DNA from: Methanobrevibacter sp.
Lineage (GTDB): Archaea > Methanobacteriota > Methanobacteria > Methanobacteriales > Methanobacteriaceae
DNA length: 55,578 nt
Assembly: GCF_017468685.1 (NCBI RefSeq)
Contig: NZ_JAFUHT010000009.1
Coordinates: 1-55,578, forward strand
Direction of reading: 5' to 3'
Positions 7,906-15,873 of the stretch are shown one piece after another. A program made the translations under genes and the position numbers. The notes below the pieces were generated by a model. It was not told the DNA's origin. It saw only the letters and a program-made list of their open reading frames with translations, and made no database searches. How positions within the stretch are numbered: the first letter of the stretch is position 1; each line of letters opens with the position of its first letter.

Positions 7906-10423
7906 GTAATCTACCTTCAATATAATTGCCCTTATTAATGTAAGACTGTGAAAAATCCATAATCTGGTATTTATACTTGGTTAGTTCATCCTGATTTTTT
8001 CCATTAAGACTTTCATTATATATGGATAAAATCTGGGAGGTGTACTGTTCATTTGAGTATCTGCAGTCCAGAATCAATGAATCCAATCCCAATTCCTTAA
8101 TTTCATTCATCTCTTCAATCAGACATAAGCAGTCCTTATTGATGATGTGGCTCTGTCTGTTATAGTCAAAGAAAATTTTATATTTGAATTTTTTCCTTTT
8201 TTTATCCTCAAGGATAGCATAATCAGCATCATTTGAAATTATGAAATCCTTGCCATCATTCAGATTGGTGAAATCATCCTTACTTACAATAACTTCCAGG
8301 TTTCCATTAACAATCATTTCCAAATCAATATTCCTGTCATGATTCTTATGCACCAGTTCCTGTATTTCATCTCCTGATAACTCAGAGGATAATATCAGTG
8401 ATTTGAATCCTGATTCATTTAAACTGCGCACGCAAAAGCTGTTCCAAACATTTAAATTGTGATTGCCGTAAATAGGACAGTCAAAGATTTCACTCATGCC
8501 CGGAAAATCGCCCATGACAGAAATGATGATTCCCTCATTTTCAAGTTCCTTGACAATCTCATTGCATTTGAGAGCATCTTCCTGTGAAATAAATGATGAT
8601 AATACCCAAACGAACTCGGTTGGAGATGCCATTAAACTACCCTGCTTTAAGGTTTCCTTAATGTTTGTGAAATAATCCTCAGGATTATTATAATGGCAGT
8701 TGCCGTCAAAGTAAATGCGTTTCAAATCAAAACCTGAAGCGGCTCTAATCTGTGAAATGTCATCAATGAAAATTGACAGTTTAGGGGATTTCCTTTTAGG
8801 TTTATCTTTAATGTTATCATAATCATCAAAGAATTTGCTTAAATCCTTTCTAACTTTTTTAACAGACTTCTTGGTAGGAGTGTAATGATTAAGCAATAAA
8901 TCAGTAGCATTATCCAAAATTTCACGTCTGATTTGATTGATTTCGCGGATAGGTATGAATATGTCCTTTGGCATATTGTTAAACCTAATATTATTGATAT
9001 AAAATGGTGTTTGACCAGTTTTTTCAAGCTGTTTTGTAATTATTTCTTCAGTTACTGGTTTGTTTTTTGCTTTTTCAAACTTGCCTAAGCATTTATGACG
9101 GAAATTAATCAATTCATCATCAATGTGGAATTCAACCTTTGTAAATAGATTTAAATCCTCATCCCAGGTTAGGGATAAATTGATTCCCACATTATTTCTG
9201 ATGGTTTCCTTTTCAAACTGCTTTAAGTATTCATGTGTTGATTTTGAATAACTGATGAAAACTTCGGTTCCGACTTTAACAAGACGTGTAGTGTCAATGA
9301 CAATTTCATTTTCATCCTGTTTTATGATGTTTTCAAGATAAATTCCTTTAATCTTGCCGTTGTACTTGAAAGCGATTCCATCTCCAGGCTCTAAAATGAC
9401 TGGGATTTCATGGTTTTTAACTTCTATTGTAACTTTGGTCCCATCAATATCTACAATATCTCCGATATATAGTCCTTCATGGCCTGAGTGGCCTCTGCCC
9501 ATAACATCTCCGGGCTTGTCGCCCATCATGTATCCGTCAGTGAACTGGCGATTGAAAACAAGGTGTAAATCTTTTTTGTAATCTCCGGGATTTCCATCAA
9601 TAATGTTTCTGTAACTGTTGACGATTGTTCCTATATAATCTCCGGATTTCATCCTGCCTTCCAGCTTTAATGATTTGACTCCGGCATCGGAAATTTCATT
9701 TAAATGATTATAGGTAGCAAGATCATGAGTGGATAGGAGGTAACCGTTTCCAATATTATATCCTCTGTATTTTAAACGGTATTCTCGTCTGCATGGTTGA
9801 GCACAAGCTCCACGGTTTCCGCTACGACCACTATTGTATGAGGACATGTAGCATTTTCCGCTGACACAATAGCATAATGCACCATGGCCGAACACTTCAA
9901 TGTCCATATTGATATTGTCCTCTTTTAATCTCTGAGTAGTCTCCTGGATTTGCGGGATAGTCACTTCTCTTGGAAGAACAACACGTTTAATATTGTTTTT
10001 GCCAGCCCATTTAATTGAAGCATAATTGTTTAATCCCATCTGTGTTGAAGCATGAACTTCCAAATCTGGAATGAATGTTTTCAAAAGCCATATTAATCCG
10101 AAATCCTGAACAATAACTGCATCCACTCCAATTTGGTATAATTTAAATAGATATTGCAGAACATCAACAATTTCAAAATTATTAATTAATGTATTAACTG
10201 TTACATGGACTTTTGCCCCATTTAAATGAGCATAATTGACTGCTTTTTTGATTTCTTCTATGGTAAAGTTTTTAGCATATGCTCTAGCTCCATAATTTTG
10301 CCCAGCTATATAAACTGCATTAGCACCGGCATTTACTGCGATTACTAATACATCATAAGAACCTGCAGGAGCCAATAATTCCTCTAAAACCATTTTATTT
10401 TTACACCTTGATTGTTTATTCAT
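7892..10423 (-). CDS. Peptidase U32-family protein (RlhA/TrhP-like), first of tandem pair
   Basis: This 843-aa paralogue of the next gene has the same order of parts: ELLAPAGSYDVL, NAGANAVYIAGQNYGAR, VHASTQMGLNN, EVFGHGALCYCVSGKC, GNRGACAQPCR, KLEGRMKSGDYIG and FNRQFTDGYMMG. The conserved cysteines are consistent with the 4Fe-4S cluster known in RlhA/TrhP/UbiU relatives, so an RNA-modifying hydroxylase-type role is likelier than proteolysis. The start is ATG 10423; a second Met at residue 11 (MVLEELLAP) is also possible. The two genes overlap and were probably produced by tandem duplication. Confidence 0.87.
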   Translation of the reverse strand: MNKQSRCKNKMVLEELLAPAGSYDVLVIAVNAGANAVYIAGQNYGARAYAKNFTIEEIKKAVNYAHLNGAKVHVTVNTLINNFEIVDVLQYLFKLYQIGVDAVIVQDFGLIWLLKTFIPDLEVHASTQMGLNNYASIKWAGKNNIKRVVLPREVTIPQIQETTQRLKEDNINMDIEVFGHGALCYCVSGKCYMSSYNSGRSGNRGACAQPCRREYRLKYRGYNIGNGYLLSTHDLATYNHLNEISDAGVKSLKLEGRMKSGDYIGTIVNSYRNIIDGNPGDYKKDLHLVFNRQFTDGYMMGDKPGDVMGRGHSGHEGLYIGDIVDIDGTKVTIEVKNHEIPVILEPGDGIAFKYNGKIKGIYLENIIKQDENEIVIDTTRLVKVGTEVFISYSKSTHEYLKQFEKETIRNNVGINLSLTWDEDLNLFTKVEFHIDDELINFRHKCLGKFEKAKNKPVTEEIITKQLEKTGQTPFYINNIRFNNMPKDIFIPIREINQIRREILDNATDLLLNHYTPTKKSVKKVRKDLSKFFDDYDNIKDKPKRKSPKLSIFIDDISQIRAASGFDLKRIYFDGNCHYNNPEDYFTNIKETLKQGSLMASPTEFVWVLSSFISQEDALKCNEIVKELENEGIIISVMGDFPGMSEIFDCPIYGNHNLNVWNSFCVRSLNESGFKSLILSSELSGDEIQELVHKNHDRNIDLEMIVNGNLEVIVSKDDFTNLNDGKDFIISNDADYAILEDKKRKKFKYKIFFDYNRQSHIINKDCLCLIEEMNEIKELGLDSLILDCRYSNEQYTSQILSIYNESLNGKNQDELTKYKYQIMDFSQSYINKGNYIEGRLHENS

Positions 10424-10518
10424 AATTAACTTTGTTTAATTTGGTATTTAAAAATACTCTAAAACCGTAACATTTATATACTAGAATTATCTACCTTATT
10501 ACTACCAGACTAATTTTT

Positions 10519-10532
10519 ATAACAATAGTTAT
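10519..10532. promoter_or_regulatory. Palindromic operator 1 of nitrogenase-like operon
   Basis: ATAACAATAGTTAT is the exact reverse complement of the two sites at 17128 and 17194. It lies about 40 bp after a TATA-like TTTATATA (10473-10480) and before the Cys/Met-rich leader ORF. It is likely a repressor site. Confidence 0.6.
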
Positions 10533-10570
10533 AAAAAAGTTTACAAAATGATATGGAAGGTGTAAAAATT

Positions 10571-10639
10571 ATGTGTAGATGTATAATAATGGTTCATAAA
10601 TGTTGTCACATGTGTATGCCTTTAGTCATGCGTATGTAA
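10571..10639 (+). CDS. Cys/Met-rich leader peptide (22 codons)
   Basis: A 22-codon ORF reads ATG TGT AGA TGT ... CGT ATG TAA. It encodes five Cys (positions 2, 4, 11, 12, 15) and six Met (1, 7, 14, 16, 20, 22), so half its residues contain sulfur. A GGAAGGTG ribosome site at 10555-10562 matches the one before the nifD-like gene at 10850-10857. A hairpin (10608-10637) overlaps its last codons and a T-run follows. Its placement between the first operator and the operon suggests a leader peptide whose translation reports Cys/Met supply. A tiny metal-binding peptide is the alternative. Confidence 0.55.
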   Translation: MCRCIIMVHKCCHMCMPLVMRM

Positions 10640-10648
10640 AATTTTTTT
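10608..10648 (+). promoter_or_regulatory. Attenuator-like hairpin and T-run in the leader
   Basis: ACATGTGTATG (10608-10618) pairs with CATGCGTATGT (10627-10637), giving 11 bp of which three are G-U, around an 8-nt loop. Four As and then seven Ts (10642-10648) follow. The stem overlaps the leader codons after the adjacent Cys11-Cys12. The T-run runs into TTTATAAAT, so it might instead be the TATA box of a second promoter. Confidence 0.4.
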
Positions 10649-10657
10649 ATAAATGCA

Positions 10658-10671
10658 ATTACTATTGTTGA
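10658..10671. promoter_or_regulatory. Degenerate operator half-matching the palindrome
   Basis: ATTACTATTGTTGA matches ATAACTATTGTTAT at 11 of 14 positions and retains the core ACTATTGTT. It lies just downstream of the TTTATAAAT at 10646-10654, where a second transcription start would be expected. It is weaker than the other sites. Confidence 0.35.
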
Positions 10672-10787
10672 ATATTTAATCTTTAAAAATATTTTCCATT
10701 TTAATGTCTGTCTTATTTTTTTGGAATATACTGATTTTTAATGGGATTTATTCAATTGAACTTTTATGAGGAGTTTGATTATTATTT

Positions 10788-10839
10788 TAACAATTGTTAG
10801 AGAGTAGTATGTTTGATTATGAAATATAACAATTGTTAT
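10788..10839. promoter_or_regulatory. Two operators upstream of the nifD-like gene
   Basis: TAACAATTGTTA (10788-10799) and ATAACAATTGTTAT (10826-10839, extending as a 20-bp palindrome over 10823-10842) lie 26 bp apart. They are just ahead of the ribosome site GGAAGGTG (10850-10857) of the nitrogenase-like operon. They belong to the same motif class as 10519, 17128 and 17194. Confidence 0.6.
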
Positions 10840-10862
10840 ATTTATTATAGGAAGGTGTAAAT

Positions 10863-12428
10863 ATGGTTAATGGACATGGTGGACATCATGGAAATGGATC
10901 ATGTAGAAAAAATAAAATTAAAAGAATACTTGATTTAGATAAGGATACTTGTCCTAACAGGGAACAACGTGCCAATGGTACAAATGTTTACTATGGGAAA
11001 GCATCTGAACTATTACAAGATGCAAAAGAAGGAAAAATTACAATTCCTGATAGAAAATTCCAGCAATCTGGTGGATGTGTTTTGAATTTCTATCTATCAA
11101 ACAGAGTAACAACTATTCGTGATTCTGTTACAATATTTAATGCTCCTGTGGGATGTTCTGCAGGATCATTAGGATATCGTGAATTGTATAGAGGAATTCC
11201 AGAATCATTGGGTAGAACTAATGAGTATAACAATGCTTGGTTGACAACAAATCTCCAACAGGATGATGTTGTTTATGGAGCCTCTGAAAAATTAAGGGAT
11301 GCTATATTAAAAGCTGAAGAACGTTATAACCCTCAGGCAATATTTATATTGACATCCTGTACAACAGGTATAATTGGTGAAGATATTGAAGGAACAGTTG
11401 ATGAAGTTCAACCAGAAGTAAATGCAAAAATTGTTCCTATTCATTGTGAAGGGATAAGGAGCAGACTTGTGCAAACTGGTTATGATGCATTTTGGCATGC
11501 TGTTTTAAAATATTTGGTTAAAGAACCTGAGAAAAAACAAGAAGATCTTGTGAATGTTGCGAGCATGTTGTCATACACTTGGCAGGACAGGCTTGAAATA
11601 AAAAGATTGCTTGGAAAATTAGGCTTGAGAGTAAATTTCATTCCTGAATTTGCAACTGTTTCTGATTTTGAGCAATTATCTGAGGCAGCTGTAACTGCTC
11701 CGATTTGTCCTACATACACAGATTATCTTTCAAGAGGATTGGAGCAAAAATACGGGGTTCCATATTTCCTTTATCCTTCTCCAACTGGAATTTCAAGTAC
11801 TGATGAATGGTTAAGAAACATTGCAAAATACACTGGCAAAGAGGATGAAGTTGAAAAATTAATAGAGGAAGAACACAAGATTTGGAAACCTAAACTTAAA
11901 GCAATTCAGGATGAATTTGTAAGTTTGAGGAAAAATGGCGAAAAGCCAACAGTTTTAGGTTCTCTTGGTCAGGGAAGATTAGTGTCACAAATGCCGTACT
12001 TTGATGAGTTAGGTTTAGCAACTCCTGCAGCAATGGCACAGGACTTTGATGATTTATTAATTGAAGAACTTGAAGATATCATTGAAAAAAGTGGAGATTT
12101 CCAATTGATGGTTAATACATTCCAAGCTGCCGAACAAGCTAATGTAACAACTAATTTGGATCCTGATTTGACATTAACATGTCCATTCCAAGGGGGAACT
12201 TGGGAAAGAGACAATAATGTAACTAGAATTCACTCATTAAGGGGAGATCCTGAACCTACTAGTGCTCAATCAGGTTATGCTGGAGCAATAGCATTTGGTA
12301 ACTTCTTGTTACATGCATTTAAAAATAAATCTTATCATAAGACTTTGGCTGAAAAAACTGAAAAAAGTTATAAAGACTGGTGGTATGAACAGGATAATCC
12401 TTTATACTACTTAAATGAAGGTAAATAA
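10863..12428 (+). CDS. Nitrogenase-like component 1, D-type (alpha) subunit
   Basis: This is a 521-aa homologue of NifD. The three P-cluster-type cysteines are Cys72 (SGGC), Cys98 (APVGCSAG) and Cys166 (LTSCTTGIIGEDI). Cys282 in APICPTYTDYLSRGLEQKYG aligns with the FeMo-cofactor Cys ligand of NifD. His457 (RIHSLRGDPEP) lies in the region of the cofactor His. An additional Cys440 sits in TLTCPFQGGTW, and the N-terminus is Gly/His-rich. It is first in a D-K-H operon and is preceded by GGAAGGTG 5 nt from the ATG. A separate K subunit and the cofactor Cys argue against CfbD of F430 synthesis. True NifD lacks this context, with no nifE, nifN or nifB nearby. A MarD-type (methylthio-alkane reductase) role is the favoured inference, supported by sulfur neighbours and shared operators. 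Confidence 0.88.
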   Translation: MVNGHGGHHGNGSCRKNKIKRILDLDKDTCPNREQRANGTNVYYGKASELLQDAKEGKITIPDRKFQQSGGCVLNFYLSNRVTTIRDSVTIFNAPVGCSAGSLGYRELYRGIPESLGRTNEYNNAWLTTNLQQDDVVYGASEKLRDAILKAEERYNPQAIFILTSCTTGIIGEDIEGTVDEVQPEVNAKIVPIHCEGIRSRLVQTGYDAFWHAVLKYLVKEPEKKQEDLVNVASMLSYTWQDRLEIKRLLGKLGLRVNFIPEFATVSDFEQLSEAAVTAPICPTYTDYLSRGLEQKYGVPYFLYPSPTGISSTDEWLRNIAKYTGKEDEVEKLIEEEHKIWKPKLKAIQDEFVSLRKNGEKPTVLGSLGQGRLVSQMPYFDELGLATPAAMAQDFDDLLIEELEDIIEKSGDFQLMVNTFQAAEQANVTTNLDPDLTLTCPFQGGTWERDNNVTRIHSLRGDPEPTSAQSGYAGAIAFGNFLLHAFKNKSYHKTLAEKTEKSYKDWWYEQDNPLYYLNEGK

Positions 12429-12473
12429 TTTAATGGATATTATTTAGTTCTTAAAATTTATGGGGGTGATTAA

Positions 12474-13844
12474 TTGTCTAGTGAAAACACATTAGAAAAT
12501 AAATCCGGAATTGATACTAATGTATCATATTTTGAAAGAGAAGCGGTTGAAGCACCGAGATACAGTTGTGCTCTTGCAGGTGTATATGGGACAACTCTGG
12601 GAATAAGAGGCGGTATTCCAATCCTTCATTCAGGTGCAGGATGTGGGGTAGGTCAGCTATTCGGAACATTATATGCTGGCGGAGAATCTGCAGGAGGAAA
12701 TGAAGGGGGAACAAGTACTCCTTGTTCCTGTCTTGTAGAAGAACATGTGATTTTAGGAGGTGAAGAAAAACTTAGAAACTTAATTGAATCAACTATTGAA
12801 ATAGCTAACGATGAATTATTTGTTGTAACTTCAGGTTGTGTTCCATCATTAATTGGTGATGATGTTGATCAAGTTGTTGATGAATTTAGAGATAAAGCGG
12901 CAGTAATTCATGTTAATGCACCAGGATTTAAAGCAAATTCTCCAGAAGGATATAATCTGTTCTGGGACGCAATTATCGATCAATTATTGCCTGATGAAGC
13001 AGGAGATGTTGAGGAAAAAACTGTTAATATTTTCGGAATTGTTCCATACAATCATGTTTACTGGAAAGGAGATTTATTAACTATCAAAAATTTATTAGGG
13101 TCAATTGGTATTAAAGCTAACATAATCTTTTCAGAAAAAAATGGTTTAGATCATATTAATCAAATACCTCAAGCTGAATACAATATTGTGGTAAATCCTT
13201 GGTTAGGTGTTAGGGCTGTAGAAAAGTTAGAAGAAAAATATGGCACTCCATTTATTAAATTCCCAAATGTTCCAGTAGGTGCAAAACAAACTGCAGAATT
13301 CTTGAGAACAGTTGGTGAAAAAATTGGAGTTCCTGAGCAAACAGTAGAAAATTTCATTTCTCAAAAAGAAGATTGGTATTATAGATTATTAGAATATCCT
13401 GGCGATGCAATCATTTTGGTACGTCCAAATTCATTTTATGCTGTTGCTGCTGAAAGTAGTTATGCAATCGCATTTACAAAATTTTTGGCTAATGAACTTG
13501 GTTATTTGCCGGATATAATTCAGATAACTGATAATCCTCCGATTGAAGTTAGGGAAGAAATTATATCAGAAATTAGAAATAATCTTGACACTGTTGTTCA
13601 ACCGGACATAATATTTGAAGCAGATACTTACAAGATTAGAAAAAATCTGGAAGATAGGCCATTCTTATTCCTATTTTCAAGTTCAATTGAAGCACCGACT
13701 TCCATTGAAGATTATAATGCTTTGCATATTCCAATTTCATATCCAATTTACAATAGGGCAGTGCTAGCTAAACATTACGGTGGATATGAAGGTGGTTTAA
13801 CAGTAGTTGAAGATGTAGTAAGCGGATTTGTAGGTCCATTATAA
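12474..13844 (+). CDS. Nitrogenase-like component 1, K-type (beta) subunit
   Basis: This is a 456-aa homologue of NifK/NifN, expected to form a heterotetramer with the upstream D-type subunit. P-cluster-type cysteines are Cys32 ([10 protein letters not shown]), Cys57 ([10 protein letters not shown]) and Cys122 ([13 protein letters not shown]). An unusual Cys84-x-Cys86 pair (STPCSC) follows a Gly-rich stretch. The start is a TTG at 12474 with a strong GGGGGTGAT at 12462-12470. It begins 45 bp after the D gene stops, in the same operon. It carries no cofactor ligand of its own, as expected for a K subunit. The function follows the D subunit; MarK-like is the favoured inference. Confidence 0.87.
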   Translation: MSSENTLENKSGIDTNVSYFEREAVEAPRYSCALAGVYGTTLGIRGGIPILHSGAGCGVGQLFGTLYAGGESAGGNEGGTSTPCSCLVEEHVILGGEEKLRNLIESTIEIANDELFVVTSGCVPSLIGDDVDQVVDEFRDKAAVIHVNAPGFKANSPEGYNLFWDAIIDQLLPDEAGDVEEKTVNIFGIVPYNHVYWKGDLLTIKNLLGSIGIKANIIFSEKNGLDHINQIPQAEYNIVVNPWLGVRAVEKLEEKYGTPFIKFPNVPVGAKQTAEFLRTVGEKIGVPEQTVENFISQKEDWYYRLLEYPGDAIILVRPNSFYAVAAESSYAIAFTKFLANELGYLPDIIQITDNPPIEVREEIISEIRNNLDTVVQPDIIFEADTYKIRKNLEDRPFLFLFSSSIEAPTSIEDYNALHIPISYPIYNRAVLAKHYGGYEGGLTVVEDVVSGFVGPL

Positions 13845-13866
13845 AAAAATTAAAGGAGGTAAGTTA

Positions 13867-14739
13867 ATGACAAAGCAAATTGCAATTTATGGAAAAGGTG
13901 GTATTGGAAAATCCACCACAACATCAAATCTATCAGCAGCACTATCAGATTTGGGGTATAGTGTAATGCAGATTGGTTGTGATCCTAAAAATGATTCCAC
14001 AACAACCTTAAGAAAAGGAAAATCAATTCCAACTGTTTTAGATACTGTTAGAAAAAGATCCAGTGATTTGGATAATCTTGTTCATGAAGGATATAATGGT
14101 ATTTATTGTGTTGAAGCTGGAGGTCCTGAACCAGGAGTAGGGTGTGCTGGAAGAGGGATTATTGCAGCTATTGAATTATTAAATACAAATGGAATCATTG
14201 ATGAATACAATCCTGATATAATCATTTATGATGTGTTAGGGGATGTTGTATGTGGTGGTTTTGCAATGCCTATTCGTAAAGGAATTGCTGATCAGGTTTA
14301 TACTGTGACCTCCTCTGATTATATGGCCATTTATGCCGTGAACAACTTGTTTAAAGGAATTCTAAAATATTCTAATAATGGTGGCGCACTACTCGGAGGT
14401 GTTATAGGTAATTCAATTAAATCTCCTCTTCAAGAAGATATGATTAGAGATTTCACTAAAGAAACTAACAGTGATGTAATCAAATTTGTTCCAAGGTCTC
14501 CTACGGTTACTCGTTGTGAGTTAGATGGTGTAACAACAATTGAAGGAGCACCTGATTCTGCTCAAGCAGAGGTCTATAGGGACCTTGCAAGAAGAATAAT
14601 TGATAATAAAAATAAATTTTTACCAACTCCATTTGATAATGATGATTTGTCAGAATGGGCATCTGGTTGGATAAATCAGTTATTGTTGAATCAGAAAATC
14701 GAAATTGATAATGTACATGAAGGAAGTTCGGGGATTTAA
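13867..14739 (+). CDS. Nitrogenase-like reductase (NifH-family iron protein)
   Basis: This 290-aa ATP-dependent 4Fe-4S reductase would feed electrons to the D-K protein. The P-loop is GKGGIGKST (9-17), with the GCDPKNDST switch region. The two cluster-bridging cysteines are Cys93 ([12 protein letters not shown]) and Cys129 ([14 protein letters not shown]). The length and motifs match NifH, BchL, CfbC and MarH alike, so sequence motifs alone do not name it. Partnership with separate D and K genes and the sulfur-linked operators favour a MarH-like protein. GGAGGT lies 5 nt upstream of the ATG. Last gene of the operon. Confidence 0.9.
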   Translation: MTKQIAIYGKGGIGKSTTTSNLSAALSDLGYSVMQIGCDPKNDSTTTLRKGKSIPTVLDTVRKRSSDLDNLVHEGYNGIYCVEAGGPEPGVGCAGRGIIAAIELLNTNGIIDEYNPDIIIYDVLGDVVCGGFAMPIRKGIADQVYTVTSSDYMAIYAVNNLFKGILKYSNNGGALLGGVIGNSIKSPLQEDMIRDFTKETNSDVIKFVPRSPTVTRCELDGVTTIEGAPDSAQAEVYRDLARRIIDNKNKFLPTPFDNDDLSEWASGWINQLLLNQKIEIDNVHEGSSGI

Positions 14740-14841
14740 TCCTTAACTTCCATTAAATTAAACACGAAATAGAAAATTATCTGCCAAAATTTAAAAATTC
14801 ATATTTTATCGATGAAACACGTTTACATTGTCTTTCAAATG

Positions 14842-14931
14842 GTGTGAGTAGTTAATAGCATGTATCTCCTCTAAATTTAATCAAATTTTAACTACTCACA
14901 CATCAACCTCTACTTTTAAATAATATTTTTT
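14842..14931. repeat. 14-bp inverted repeat after the nifH-like gene
   Basis: GTGTGAGTAGTTAA (14842-14855) and TTAACTACTCACAC (14888-14901) are perfect inverted repeats separated by 32 bp. A T-run at 14925-14931 lies 23 bp further on. This could be a long terminator-like hairpin or a small mobile-element relic. The rest of 14740-14945 shows no gene. Confidence 0.6.
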
Positions 14932-14945
14932 CCAAATTAATTTTT

Positions 14946-15524
14946 ATGTATATAGTTTTTGAAGGAATTGATGGTGCAGGAAAATCAACTCAAATTCAGA
15001 TGTTAAAAGAATGGCTGGAAGCTAACGGTTTTCGAGTTGAAACAATGGTTGAGCCGACAGATTCTGAAGTCGGAAAATTAATTAGAAAAATCTTGCAACG
15101 TCCAGATGCAACAACAGATAGGATTCAAAAAACTTTAGGACTACTTTTTGCAGCAGATAGGATGTTGATAATGGATAAATTGGAAGATGAGTCAAAAATA
15201 ATTATTTCAGACAGATCATTTATTTCATCTCTTGCTTATCAGGATCCTGCTGAATGGATTGAAATTTTAAACAGGTATGCTAAAAAGCCGGATTTATTGT
15301 TATTGCTGGATTTGGATGTTAAAAAGTCTGTTGCAAGAACATCTGGTGAAGATACTTTTGAAAACGAGGAGTTTTTAGCTACTGTTAAAGAAAACTATTT
15401 AAACTTAGTTGAAAATTATGAACATAAGATTATCGATGCAAATAATGGTGTAAATAAGGTGTCTTCAGATATTAAAAAAGCAGTAGCACCATATCTTGGA
15501 ATTTGTCCGGATTGTATTCTGTGA
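14946..15524 (+). CDS. tmk: Thymidylate kinase
   Basis: It phosphorylates dTMP to dTDP for DNA synthesis. The P-loop is GIDGAGKST (7-15). EPTDSEVGKLIRKIL (substrate region) and LLFAADRMLIM follow, then the DRSFISSLAYQ segment, which is the DR(Y/S) motif of the family. A length of 192 aa is typical. There is no Shine-Dalgarno site, but a TATA-like TTTAAATAAT lies about 30 bp upstream, so it may be a leaderless transcript. It is a separate unit from the nitrogenase-like operon. Confidence 0.92.
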   Translation: MYIVFEGIDGAGKSTQIQMLKEWLEANGFRVETMVEPTDSEVGKLIRKILQRPDATTDRIQKTLGLLFAADRMLIMDKLEDESKIIISDRSFISSLAYQDPAEWIEILNRYAKKPDLLLLLDLDVKKSVARTSGEDTFENEEFLATVKENYLNLVENYEHKIIDANNGVNKVSSDIKKAVAPYLGICPDCIL

Positions 15525-15644
15525 TGTATGCTTGTTATTATTTATATGTAAATTTCAAATTTTAATTAATTTTAATTTAAAATTCACTTCATTAAATGAT
15601 GTTTAATTTAATTTTGATAAAAATAATTACTCATTTTTTTCAAT

Positions 15645-15827
15645 TTAAATTATTTCAAAACAAATAATAAAAGAGGTTTTTAAACCCCCTCCTATTTCAT
15701 TTAGATTTTCAATTTGTTTATTGAAATCAATCAATTTACAGGCAACACCTTCAAGGTATGGAATATATGCTGTTGATGGCTCATGTTTACATATGGTTAA
15801 ACATTTTCCACATCCATCACAACTCAT
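15645..15827 (-). CDS. Small ferredoxin-like protein, possibly a gene remnant
   Basis: From ATG 15827 it encodes about 60 aa with one 4Fe-4S motif (CDGCGKCLTIC) at the very N-terminus and no second cluster motif. No ribosome site is seen; an in-frame TTG exists at 15842. It follows the PLP-enzyme gene in the same direction by about 45 bp. The motif lacks the flanks of a complete ferredoxin, so it may be the surviving end of a larger iron-sulfur gene. Whether it is expressed cannot be told from the sequence. Confidence 0.4.
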   Translation of the reverse strand: MSCDGCGKCLTICKHEPSTAYIPYLEGVACKLIDFNKQIENLNEIGGGLKTSFIICFEII

Positions 15828-15873
15828 TGAATCTAAAAACAATTAGTCATTAACAATACTTAACGCTTTGAAC

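Noticed and set aside
10863-14739. Assignment as classical nitrogen-fixation nifHDK
   Set aside because: Gene order D-K-H, no glnB-type genes, no nifE or nifN, and operators shared with sulfur genes rather than a nitrogen site; kept only as nitrogenase-like.
10863-14739. Assignment as CfbCD of coenzyme F430 synthesis
   Set aside because: CfbD works without a K partner and lacks the aligned cofactor Cys; this operon has a full K-type subunit.
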